Shown here: positions 1 through 7,756 of the stretch, piece after piece
How the letters are laid out: each line of letters begins with the position of its first letter
Position numbering within the stretch: the stretch's first letter is position 1
NCBI GenBank assembly: GCA_028718125.1
Contig: JAQUMN010000008.1
Location: 62,001-126,000 of the forward strand
Length of the DNA: 64,000 nt
Source: Kiritimatiellia bacterium
Lineage (GTDB): Bacteria; Verrucomicrobiota; Kiritimatiellia; JAAZAB01
Reading direction: 5' to 3'
Notes under the pieces: model-generated
Told to the model about the DNA's origin: nothing
What the model saw: the letters and a program-made list of their open reading frames with translations, nothing else
Databases searched by the model: none
Made by a program: the position numbers and the translations under genes

Positions 1-179
1 AACAGCCAGGCGGTCAGCCGCCCCGTGCGCTGGTAGCGGAAGAATATGTCGGAAAGCGCCAGTAGCCACAGCCATATTATGGCGGAGGCGACAAGCAGAA
101 CGGCCCTAATCTCCGCCTGCCAGCGATTAAGGATTCGCCCGATGCGGGTCAATTCGTTTTGTAATCCGAGCGGAGACAT
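1..179 (-). CDS. Partial membrane protein, possibly DUF4175-like
   Basis: An open frame starts with ATG at 179 and runs off the left edge of the window (59 codons visible). It begins MSPLGLQNELTRIGRILNRW and then has one clear hydrophobic helix (about residues 27-45, rich in A, L, I, W), followed by a basic, aromatic stretch. It is the last gene of a minus-strand run of VWA and DUF58 genes. In related clusters of PVC bacteria the gene after the two VWA proteins is often a large DUF4175 membrane protein with a similar N-terminal amphipathic helix and transmembrane segments. The family assignment is therefore from position and general character only; the body of the protein is outside the window. 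Confidence 0.5.
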   Translation of the reverse strand, partial: MSPLGLQNELTRIGRILNRWQAEIRAVLLVASAIIWLWLLALSDIFFRYQRTGRLTAWL

Positions 180-197
180 TGCAGCATTCCCGTAAGT

Positions 198-905
198 TCA
201 GTTAATCATTTCCAGTATGACATCGTCCACGTAAAGGACGCCGAATTCCTGGCCGCCGGTGTTGCCGCCGATGGCGAATAGGTGGACAACCAAAAATTGA
301 ATTTTATCACAATTTTCCCTGGCCAGTTTGCTCATCTTGGGATCGGGAAACGCATATGAGGCGCTGGTCCAGCCCTGATTCCGCGTGATCCCGCCCATGA
401 TGCCGGATTTATCCGCGCCGAAATAAAGCCGGTCGAACCGGTAGCATTTGCGCAATTCCGCGAGTTTCGGGTGGGCGTGCGGTTTAATGCCCGGCCGCCA
501 GCGATAGCCTTCCACGAAAATGCGGCAATCCGGCCCGGAGGTTTTTGCGATAGCCGTGAGCTTGTAGCGGGCGCCGGGAACGATGGGAATAGGGTCGCTA
601 TCCACCGTCACGCCCTGGTTCCAAAGGTGGTCCTGATCGGCCTTCAGGGCGAGCACATGCTTCTTCGAGCCTTCATTCGTGACGCACACGAAAGTGTGGT
701 TGGCGGCAAGCCATTCGTTGCCGGTGTCCTCGTAGTTATATTTCCAGCCATGCAGAAATTCGTTCGTATCGTCGAAATGGCCGTTGACTGCCAGGTTCGG
801 TCCCGCCCAGGCAGAGGAAAGAAGAAATGCAGAATGCAGAATGAAGAATGCAGAATGAAGAACACCGGAACGAATCTTTCGCCCTTTAAATAAATATTGC
901 GACAT
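198..905 (-). CDS. Secreted hypothetical protein with repeat-derived signal peptide
   Basis: 235 residues. A basic N-terminus (about residues 1-12) is followed by a hydrophobic core and an SSAWAG-type cleavage region, so it is probably exported. The mature part (PNLAVNGHFDD..., then beta-rich sequence with many W, Y and F, ending GVLYVDDVILEM) resembles carbohydrate-binding-like jelly-roll domains, in which an 'NGxFE' start and a 'DDV' end are typical; no specific family is recognised. A GAGGG ribosome-binding site sits about 9 bases before the ATG at 905. The hydrophobic core of the signal peptide is encoded by a short tandem repeat (828-862) of a kind otherwise found between genes. It lies between a VWA gene and the partial membrane protein and may be co-transcribed with them. 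Confidence 0.7.
   Translation of the reverse strand: MSQYLFKGRKIRSGVLHSAFFILHSAFLLSSAWAGPNLAVNGHFDDTNEFLHGWKYNYEDTGNEWLAANHTFVCVTNEGSKKHVLALKADQDHLWNQGVTVDSDPIPIVPGARYKLTAIAKTSGPDCRIFVEGYRWRPGIKPHAHPKLAELRKCYRFDRLYFGADKSGIMGGITRNQGWTSASYAFPDPKMSKLARENCDKIQFLVVHLFAIGGNTGGQEFGVLYVDDVILEMIN
828..862. repeat. Short tandem repeat inside signal-peptide coding DNA
   Basis: Degenerate copies of 'gcagaatga(aga)at' follow each other with a period of about 14-15 bases. On the minus strand they encode the repeated peptide LHSAF..ILHSAF, the hydrophobic core of the signal peptide of the 198-905 gene. Confidence 0.75.
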
Positions 906-973
906 ATGCTTGCGCCCTCATTGTGTAAATTATGTGCTTTTTGCGGATAATTGTACGGCCTTGTAATTTTGCC

Positions 974-1017
974 TGTCTGTAAATCGCAAATCCGATATCG
1001 AAAATCGAAAATTCTTC
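974..1017. repeat. Intergenic short-period repeat (AAATCGAAAATC type)
   Basis: Between two minus-strand genes there are degenerate copies of 'aaatcg(c/a)aaatc', for example 'atcgaaaatcgaaaattc'. The same word family recurs at 7730-7755 and 9320-9345. No coding or RNA gene is seen here. Confidence 0.6.
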
Positions 1018-1019
1018 CG

Positions 1020-3299
1020 TCAGGCCATATTGCGCAGCTTTCGAAACAGCCATTCTAAGCTGAAAAGTCCAATCAAACAACCCAAAACCAGGATGTTGTT
1101 CCAGAGCGGAAGGTAAGTGACGCGCTCGTCCTCGCTGACCGGCAGGATGATTTCGGAAAGCACCTTGTCGATTTCGTTGGTCTCGCAGAACCGGCCCTTG
1201 CTGGCATCGGCGATTGAGTTCAGGGCGCCGATGTTGGCTGCGCACGGCCTGGTTTCCGGGGTGAAGGGTTGGACAAAGAGCGAGAACGGAGCGGAGACTA
1301 TCTTCTGGCCGTTGATTTCGCAGGATGCCGTGGCGTTGTGCAGGCCGGGTTTCTGCAGGGTCGGGCTAACGCTGTAACCGGGATATTTCTTGCCCGTTGT
1401 GGTGGTGACGTCCTGGTTGATCATCCGGAATGGGATTATGCGGCCATCCGGTTCCTGCACATCGCAGGTTACGACCACGTCCTTGGGCACAACACTGGCC
1501 GGTGTTGTAAGGCGTGCCTTCAGGTCAACGGCCTCGCCCGGGAATACTTTGTCCGCGTCGGCGGTCAGATCCAGTTGATACGCATTAACATCCGTTTCGG
1601 TCGGGGAGAGCCAGGCCAGCAGGGGGTTCCAGAGGCGCTGGTAATAATTGTCTTTACCCGGCGCCAGCTGCCAGCGCCAAAGCGAATCGGTCAGGAGCGC
1701 CGCCACTTTGCCCTGGCCGTATTTCTGGACCACCAGCACAGGTTGACGGCCGCCGGGCGCTTCGGCGGTTAACAGTGTCGTCGCTCCCGGCGAGAGCGCG
1801 CCGCCCGTAAAAATGGATAGAATTGGAGGGATCTTGTTCCAGGCGGCGGCATCTTCCGTTGTAAAAACCGGGTGGGCCCGGCCTTCGCCGGTTAACGCCA
1901 GGTCTACCTGATTCTCCTGTAGCGTCAGTTGTTCGGCGGCTTTGATGGGCATGATCTTACTGAGCGGGCCGGCCATCAGACCCTGGGCGCCCCAGGCCTT
2001 GTGGCCGCCGAGGATCATGAGACTGCCGCCGTTCTCGACAAACTTGATCAAGGCTTCAGCCCGCGCGCTGCCCAGTTCGGCGGCATCCAGGTCGCCCAGC
2101 ACCACAATCTTGAAATTGAGCAACTGTTGTTCGCTCAGGTCGGGTTCGGCGGCGCCCGCCGTGCCATAGCTGAGAAAACGTCCACCTGGCCCGCGTACAA
2201 AGCAGACCGGCGAAATGTCCTTGAGCGCTTTCAGCACGCGCACGAGGTACTTGGATTCCCAGCGCGGCACGCCCTCAATGTAGAGCAGGCGATTCTTGGA
2301 ATCGATAACCTGCACAGTGACCGCATAAATGTTGTCGTTGGTGCGTGTTTCGCCCTCGATAACCGGCAGTCGCAGGCTGTAAGTGAAATTGCCCGTGGCC
2401 GGATGCGTCAAACGGAACGTCAGCTCGCGCCGTCCGCCTTCATCGGGGATATCCACCGGCGCGGTTTGGATTAGTTTGTCATTTTCAAAAAGCTCGGTGT
2501 CCGCGGTGTTCCCCCGCGTCCCCTGGCCGGAAACATTGGCCTTGATTTCGGTGTCCCAGCCCACTACCACCCGCCGCGGCGTATCCAGGGTGTCCACGCG
2601 CAGGTCCGGCTCCATCTTCCAGATGTTGGGCGGCTCCAGCCGGACTGTGTAAATCGGGTAGGGGCGGTGCTCTGCAGCCCATTCGTCATTGACTTCGTGC
2701 GTGTCGAGGCCGTCGCTGAGCAGGAGGACGCCGGCGACCGGTTGGCCCCGGTAGCGCTCAATCAGCTTGTCCAGTGATTGGCTGAGCAGGGTGCTCTTGC
2801 CGTCGGGATTCAAGGCCTGCAGTTCGGCCGGAGATTGCCTCTGGCCCAGGTCGCCGGCAAACGCCACATAGTCCAAGCCGCACGACCCGGACAGCGTTTC
2901 GGTCCACGGCATTTTCAGGATTTCCTGGGCTGACGCCCAGCGCGTCTTCATGGCCGCTGCCTGCTTGCCCGGGGGAAGCGCTTCGGACTTCGGCGAACTC
3001 AGTCCGGCCGCGGAGCCCGGCGTCAACGCCATGCTGGCGGATTGGTCCAGGGCCACGATGAAGCGCGGCTTGCGGACCTCGGTCATGACCCGCTTCAGCG
3101 ATGGCATGAGCAGGCACCAGCCGAGCAGGGCAATGGTCGTCAGGCGCAGCAGGGCCAGTCCCAGTGTGCTCGTGTTCCGCGGCAGATAGCGCCAGAACCC
3201 GAAAAGCCCGAGCCCCACGGCAAACGCCAGCGCTGTGACAATCAGCGCCAGGGATTGTGTGTGTTCAAATATAAGTTCGCCAGTCATAAAAAAAGTCAT
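1020..3299 (-). CDS. VWA-domain membrane protein with C-terminal anchor
   Basis: 759 residues. Two hydrophobic helices lie at about residues 17-37 and 47-66. A von Willebrand A domain follows with the MIDAS motif DQSAS at residues 85-89. A middle part contains 'RLLYIEGVPRWESKYL' and 'GGSLMILGGHKAWG', resembling the glutamine-amidotransferase-like domain of this protein type, and a final helix is near 'NNILVLGCLIGLFSLEWLF'. The protein should sit in the inner membrane with most domains in the periplasm. It follows the BatA-like gene by 91 bases and precedes a secreted protein, the order usual for VWA/DUF58 clusters. Such clusters are thought to work with MoxR AAA+ ATPases in envelope protein maturation; the substrate is unknown. 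The start could be ATG 3299 or 3287; neither has a clear ribosome-binding site. Confidence 0.85.
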   Translation of the reverse strand: MTFFMTGELIFEHTQSLALIVTALAFAVGLGLFGFWRYLPRNTSTLGLALLRLTTIALLGWCLLMPSLKRVMTEVRKPRFIVALDQSASMALTPGSAAGLSSPKSEALPPGKQAAAMKTRWASAQEILKMPWTETLSGSCGLDYVAFAGDLGQRQSPAELQALNPDGKSTLLSQSLDKLIERYRGQPVAGVLLLSDGLDTHEVNDEWAAEHRPYPIYTVRLEPPNIWKMEPDLRVDTLDTPRRVVVGWDTEIKANVSGQGTRGNTADTELFENDKLIQTAPVDIPDEGGRRELTFRLTHPATGNFTYSLRLPVIEGETRTNDNIYAVTVQVIDSKNRLLYIEGVPRWESKYLVRVLKALKDISPVCFVRGPGGRFLSYGTAGAAEPDLSEQQLLNFKIVVLGDLDAAELGSARAEALIKFVENGGSLMILGGHKAWGAQGLMAGPLSKIMPIKAAEQLTLQENQVDLALTGEGRAHPVFTTEDAAAWNKIPPILSIFTGGALSPGATTLLTAEAPGGRQPVLVVQKYGQGKVAALLTDSLWRWQLAPGKDNYYQRLWNPLLAWLSPTETDVNAYQLDLTADADKVFPGEAVDLKARLTTPASVVPKDVVVTCDVQEPDGRIIPFRMINQDVTTTTGKKYPGYSVSPTLQKPGLHNATASCEINGQKIVSAPFSLFVQPFTPETRPCAANIGALNSIADASKGRFCETNEIDKVLSEIILPVSEDERVTYLPLWNNILVLGCLIGLFSLEWLFRKLRNMA

Positions 3300-3390
3300 C
3301 GGTAATGAATATAATCAGTGTTCGGTTCCCGGCTCTTCTTTTTTCATCCTCCACCATTCTTCCATTCGACGTTGGGCGTTTTCTTTCGCT

Positions 3391-5613
3391 CTACTCCGCG
3401 GCGCTCCCCTTCACGCGCCCGGTCATATCTATATTCAGTTGCTCCGTCAGGGTGCGGGTCTTGCGTGCGGCCCGGTTGGCCAGGAACAGTTCTGCAATGC
3501 CGAGCAAAAATACCAGCCAGAGCAGGGGCTCTGCCAGGGGGCGGCCGATGCGCAATTCCTTTACAAGTTGCATGAGATCATCCTTGCTCTCGGCAACCCT
3601 GATTGCGGATAGTCCCGAAAGCATGGGCACATCCGCGGGCCTCAGGCGCTTCAGGTCCGATTCCGAACGCATGCAGTTGACGGCAAAAGCCGGTTGGGGC
3701 CGGCCTCCGGCGGCAGCCCGCAACGTGTAAAGGCCAGGCTGGGTGCAGGCCTCGATGCCCAGCGAGTTGTCCTGGCCCGCCGTCAGCGGGCGCAGTGGCA
3801 CGGGCTGCCCGGCTGGGTCGAGCAATTCCGTGTTAGGCGGCAGGATGCCCATGATGTCGGCCAGCGCCAGGTTACGGCCCGTCCAGGTAAATGGTCCGAT
3901 TTGTTCCTGGCCGGCGCTGTAGCGCACGATCTGATGCACCAGCGGCAGGAAAAAAGGCGACAGCGGCAGATTGCTCCAGCGGCGGTCCGCGGAAACCGAA
4001 AAAAAGAGCACATTTCCCTTGCCGACCTTCCGGCGCAAAAGGAAGGGGACATCGTTATCCGCGGCGATAACAATATCCGAATCGGCGCTTAGCTTGGTCC
4101 ATTTCAACTCGCGGGTGGCCGCCACGTTCGGGTACGTGCCCGGCGGAATATTCATGCCTTGGAAGAGCGCGTCGCTGCGCTTGACCATGCGAAGCGCCCG
4201 TCGCTGGGCGTCCGCGCCGAAATCAGTTACGGCCTCAGGCATGGCCGGCAGGCAGGTCCAATTAACATAGTCAGCTATGGCCGCGCGATCTCCGGGAAAA
4301 ATTACTACCACGCCTCCGCGCTGGGCATATTGTTCCAGCGCAATCATGGCCTGGCCCGCCATCGGCAGAGCGTTGCACAGGAAAATGCAGGCATAGTCGG
4401 CCAGTCGCCCTTCGGTAAACGACTCAGGATCAATACGCTTGACGTTCATGGTCGTGACGGTGTCGCCGGGGTTGAAAGCGCGCGTGAGAAAGAACGCATC
4501 CGGCTCCGTCCCGATGCACAGCACGGGCAATTTTTCATGCGCGCGCAGCAAAAAGTGGAATACGTTGTCCAGCGCGATGCCGTCCGGCGAGGTCTCGATC
4601 CGTGCCGGGTGCATGCCCGGCGCGAGCGGGGGCAGGCTAAAAATGCACACCGCGCCGCCGTCTTTTTCCAGGGGCACGGAGCGCCGGCTGACGGCCTGTT
4701 CGTCAATTGTCAGGGAAACCGTCAGGTCCTGTTCAGGGCCGGTGAGGCCAAGGGCTACACCGAGTTGGCCGGGGGTGTCGCGCATCAGGAGCGCGGGTTG
4801 AATCTCCAGATCGAGCGGCGCGGCATTGTCGGGCGAAGACGCCCCCAGCAGCACCGCGAAAATAGAGATGTCGGCGCCGACCGCCTTTGCCTCCCAGGCG
4901 GACGCCGAGGCTGCCGCCGCGGGTTTGTTGGTTGTATCGGCCCTGTCCGCCCGATTGGTGCGATCAGTCCGGTCGGGCATGGGGCTGAACGATGTCCAGG
5001 GCAATTTCTGCCCGTCGGTGACGATAAACAGCTCCTTTTCGCGTTTGCCCGATCCTTTCAGCGCATTGAGGGCCTCCATGACGGCCGGGCGGAGATCGGA
5101 GGTTGTGGCGCCGGCCTCAAGTGCGCGGACTTGTGACAAAACCATTTCCAGGTCGGGTGTGGGCTGTTCGATCAGGGGCGTCACGTCATCGTCAGCCAGA
5201 AAAAGACAGACGCGGTCGCCATGGCTCAATCCTTCGATCAGGTCAATGACCGTGTCCCGGGATGCCGCCCAGACTTTTTTCTGGCCGGACACATAGCCCA
5301 TGCTGTAGGAGACATCCCACACGATGGCGACGTCGCGCCGGCTGGCGCCGACGAGCCGGCGAAACGACGTGATGCGCATAATCGGCAAGGCAAACGCCAG
5401 GGCGAGCAGGAGCAGGATCAGCGTCCGCAGGAACCAGAGCAGGACGTTTTCCAGGCGCACGCGGTTTGAGGAACGTTTCCGGGCAAGTTTAAGGAAGCGC
5501 ACGGTGCTGAATGGCACGACCACGATCCGCTGACGTTGCCATAAATGCAAAACCAGCGGAATCAGCGCGGCCGCCAGCGCCGATAAAAATAATGGATTGA
5601 GAAATGACCACAT
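3391..5613 (-). CDS. BatA-type VWA membrane protein
   Basis: 740 residues. The N-terminus MWSFLNPLFLSALAAALIPL...HLWQRQR with 'PFSTVRFLKLARK' is the BatA aerotolerance-regulator N-terminal signature, followed by a helix at about residues 58-78 and a VWA domain with MIDAS motif DVSYS (residues 100-104). The large C-terminal half has alternating periplasmic-type domains and 'VVVIFPGDRAAIADYVNW', a glutamine-amidotransferase-like segment. A last helix (PLLWLVFLLGIAELFLANRAA) anchors the C-terminus. Family knowledge places such proteins in the inner membrane, acting with DUF58 and MoxR partners. A short low-complexity linker rich in D, R, T and N (near 'DRTDRTNRADRADTTN') interrupts the VWA domain; it is built from repeats of about three residues. 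Confidence 0.87.
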   Translation of the reverse strand: MWSFLNPLFLSALAAALIPLVLHLWQRQRIVVVPFSTVRFLKLARKRSSNRVRLENVLLWFLRTLILLLLALAFALPIMRITSFRRLVGASRRDVAIVWDVSYSMGYVSGQKKVWAASRDTVIDLIEGLSHGDRVCLFLADDDVTPLIEQPTPDLEMVLSQVRALEAGATTSDLRPAVMEALNALKGSGKREKELFIVTDGQKLPWTSFSPMPDRTDRTNRADRADTTNKPAAAASASAWEAKAVGADISIFAVLLGASSPDNAAPLDLEIQPALLMRDTPGQLGVALGLTGPEQDLTVSLTIDEQAVSRRSVPLEKDGGAVCIFSLPPLAPGMHPARIETSPDGIALDNVFHFLLRAHEKLPVLCIGTEPDAFFLTRAFNPGDTVTTMNVKRIDPESFTEGRLADYACIFLCNALPMAGQAMIALEQYAQRGGVVVIFPGDRAAIADYVNWTCLPAMPEAVTDFGADAQRRALRMVKRSDALFQGMNIPPGTYPNVAATRELKWTKLSADSDIVIAADNDVPFLLRRKVGKGNVLFFSVSADRRWSNLPLSPFFLPLVHQIVRYSAGQEQIGPFTWTGRNLALADIMGILPPNTELLDPAGQPVPLRPLTAGQDNSLGIEACTQPGLYTLRAAAGGRPQPAFAVNCMRSESDLKRLRPADVPMLSGLSAIRVAESKDDLMQLVKELRIGRPLAEPLLWLVFLLGIAELFLANRAARKTRTLTEQLNIDMTGRVKGSAAE

Positions 5614-5625
5614 GGGGAAGAAATT

Positions 5626-5852
5626 TAGTGATTTAGCGATTCAATGATTGAGCGATTTAAAGACGTAAGAAATCCAGCATAGTGTTTCATCATTGGCTTT
5701 ACATGAGCGATTATGCGATTCAGTAATTGAGTGATTTCCGGCTCGCGAACACAAGAGGCCCGTGGCTAAATGATTCCGTAATGGGGTGATTCAATTTTCG
5801 ATTCTTTTCTTAAATCTCCGAATCAATGAATCGCTCAATCGCTGAATTTCTT
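5626..5852. repeat. Intergenic short-period repeats (GATTGAGCGATTTA type)
   Basis: The gap between the DUF58 and BatA genes is almost filled by degenerate copies of words such as 'gcgattcaatgattgagcg', 'gattcagtaattgagtgatt' and 'aatgaatcgctcaatcgctg', on both strands. No gene is seen. The spacing is 7-8 bases with many point changes. Confidence 0.7.
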
Positions 5853-5855
5853 TTG

Positions 5856-6755
5856 CTATTTCGACAAGCGCTTGCGTTCCTCCAGGAACGAGCGCACGAA
5901 CATGGCCGCATCGTGATCCGTCCTGGCCAGCCGGTAATCAATGTTCATTTCCGCGCAGGGCTTGCGATACTCCTCCAGGAAGTCGCCGAATACCTTGCGG
6001 TAGGCTTCGGCCGTCCCGCGCGGATCGGCAACGATTGTTTCGCCGGTTTCCAGGTCCACAAACCGGGCGCCTTGCTTGAACGTAAAATCGAGCTCGGCAG
6101 GATCCAGGATATGAAAAACAATGACGTCATGATGCTGCTTGCGAAAATGGGCCAGGGCCCGGATGATCTCGGGCGGGTCGTCCAGCAGGTCCGAAAACAG
6201 AACAATCAGGGCGCGGCGCCGGACGGTCTCGGCAATCTGGTGCAGAGTTTTGGCCGTCTGGGTGGTGTTCCCCGGCTGGCTTTGGGTCAGCGATTTCAGC
6301 AGGTTATTCAAGTGCGCGAATGAATTGCGCGCGCCGGCCTGGCGATCAATGCGGTTGGAATACAGGTACAGGCCGACCGAATCGCGCACCTTGACCACGA
6401 CGTAGCCGATGGCGGCGGCAAGCTGGCAGGCGTAATGGTATTTCATCACCGGCCCGCTGGTGAAGCCCATGGAGGCGCTCCGGTCAATTACCAGGTACAC
6501 GCGCAGGTTGGTTTCGTCTTCGTAACGCCGGATGTAATACCGGTCGGTGCGGCCGAGCACTTTCCAGTCAAGGTGCTTGGGATCGTCGCCGGGAACATAC
6601 GCGCGATGGTCGGCAAATTCCGAGCTGGCGCCCTTGAGGTGGCTGCGGTGCCGCCCGGAGAGCGTGCCTTCCACGACGTAGCGCGATTGGATCGTCATGC
6701 GGCCGAGCCGGTGCAATTCCTGCGGCGATAAAAAATTATTGATGCCTGTGGCCAT
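5856..6755 (-). CDS. DUF58 domain protein
   Basis: 299 residues, the usual length for the short soluble DUF58 form. The diagnostic block 'RAYVPGDDPKHLDWKV' lies at residues 51-66 and 'GRTDRYYIRRYEDE' follows; a VWA-like MIDAS motif DRSAS is at residues 91-95. There is no membrane helix. DUF58 proteins are normally encoded beside MoxR ATPases and BatA-type VWA proteins and are thought to form part of that chaperone-like complex. Here the BatA and VWA genes follow, but the upstream neighbour is a hypothetical secreted protein rather than moxR. Start ATG 6755 (MATGINNFLS) agrees with the family N-terminus. Confidence 0.92.
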   Translation of the reverse strand: MATGINNFLSPQELHRLGRMTIQSRYVVEGTLSGRHRSHLKGASSEFADHRAYVPGDDPKHLDWKVLGRTDRYYIRRYEDETNLRVYLVIDRSASMGFTSGPVMKYHYACQLAAAIGYVVVKVRDSVGLYLYSNRIDRQAGARNSFAHLNNLLKSLTQSQPGNTTQTAKTLHQIAETVRRRALIVLFSDLLDDPPEIIRALAHFRKQHHDVIVFHILDPAELDFTFKQGARFVDLETGETIVADPRGTAEAYRKVFGDFLEEYRKPCAEMNIDYRLARTDHDAAMFVRSFLEERKRLSK

Positions 6756-6825
6756 AATAATTCCGATAATTTAATACATAGGAATTTTAATTCCGCCGGG
6801 TCAGGGGACCCTGCCTACAAAAAAT

Positions 6826-6860
6826 ACTGTAGGCCCGGCGCCCTCACCGGGCGGGTTTGG
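6826..6860. repeat. GC-rich hairpin element (GTAGGCCCGG...CCGGGC)
   Basis: 'gtaggcccggcgccctcaccgggcggg' can form a hairpin and closely matches the smpB terminator region at 40814-40840. The minus-strand gene 6844-7650 ends inside it: its last codons (P-A-R-stop) are read from the GCCCGGTGA of the element. Confidence 0.6.
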
Positions 6861-7650
6861 AAACCACCTGCCAATGGTCGCCATCACAAAGGATCAGAAT
6901 CCGGGATCCGATATAGGTCAGGGTTGTTCCCGCGGTCTGGCCGCCTTCCGATAGTATAATTTTTTCCGTCCGGTCCCCCGGAATTTGGAAAATAATGTTC
7001 TGGGCGCCGCTTCCCGAGATGGCCAGGGAGAGAGGTTGAATCAGCATCCCCGCGGCATACGGCCGCTCAAGCGCTTTGGCCAGGTCGGAGGATTCTCCAA
7101 GTGTTTTGCTTTGCAGCAGGTAACGTTGGCCTCGCAAGCCTTTGATAGCCTTAAATTCCGCAAGCTGGTATTGCCAGGGCGCACCCCAGCGGTCGGTCAG
7201 CGACTGATCGTCCGTTATTTTTTTCAGCTGCTGCAGGTTAATCGGGTATTCAATTTCGTTGCGATAATAGATGGTCAATCCGCGCCGCACCTTTTCGCGG
7301 TCGAGCCGCGTGAGCCAGCGCCGCCCCATCTCTGCTCCAGCTGCCATTGTTGGAGTGGCTGGTGGCGTTGTCGTCATTTCGTTGAAAAGCAGAGCAGCAT
7401 CGTTGGTTTTACCAAGGTGCAGACTGTGCCAGGCGGCCAGTCCCAGGACTACCGGGAGCAGGGGGTTGGGCGGCGGAGACTTCTGCATCTGCTGGCAGGC
7501 GGCTAAGATGGCTCCGTGCTGGGCGGGGGAGGAGGTCTGCAGGCTCCAGAGCGCCCAGATGGCGTTTTCCTGGGCTTCACTCGCGCCAAAAACCAGGCGG
7601 CCGGTAACGGAGCATATAAACAACAAAAACAGGCATTTATTGCAGGCCAT
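6844..7650 (-). CDS. Secreted hypothetical protein, pseudopilin-tail-like segment
   Basis: 268 residues. The N-terminus MACNKCLFLLFICSVTGRLVFGASEAQ looks like a signal peptide. An alanine-rich helical part (about residues 28-110, with 'MQKSPPPNPLLPVVLGLAAW') may be TPR-like. The segment 'NEIEYPINLQQLKK...DRWGAPWQYQL' resembles the 'YP.sL.eL....DPWG.PY.Y' region of type II secretion pseudopilins, although the N-terminal pilin helix is absent. The final part is beta-rich. No family is assigned. It lies between the DUF4159 and DUF58 genes, the slot where a MoxR ATPase is often found, so a role in the same envelope module is possible but not shown. Confidence 0.7.
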   Translation of the reverse strand: MACNKCLFLLFICSVTGRLVFGASEAQENAIWALWSLQTSSPAQHGAILAACQQMQKSPPPNPLLPVVLGLAAWHSLHLGKTNDAALLFNEMTTTPPATPTMAAGAEMGRRWLTRLDREKVRRGLTIYYRNEIEYPINLQQLKKITDDQSLTDRWGAPWQYQLAEFKAIKGLRGQRYLLQSKTLGESSDLAKALERPYAAGMLIQPLSLAISGSGAQNIIFQIPGDRTEKIILSEGGQTAGTTLTYIGSRILILCDGDHWQVVSKPAR

Positions 7651-7667
7651 CGGCTGGTTTTCCCAAG

Positions 7668-7756
7668 ATTATAAATCTGAAATTCGAAATTTGAAATTGG
7701 GCAAAAAACATTCCAATACAATTCATCAATCCGCAATCGGAAATCGAAAATTCTTT
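7668..7756. repeat. AT-rich short-period repeats between genes
   Basis: The gap between two minus-strand genes holds degenerate words 'aaattcgaaatttgaaatt', 'caatccgcaatcggaaatcg' and 'aaatcgaaaattc', related to those at 974-1017. No other signal is visible. Confidence 0.6.

Noticed and set aside
1929-2474. Plus-strand open frame of 181 codons opposite the VWA gene
   Set aside because: It lies wholly within a clear minus-strand VWA protein, has no recognisable domain, and is typical of the shadow frames seen across this GC-rich sequence.
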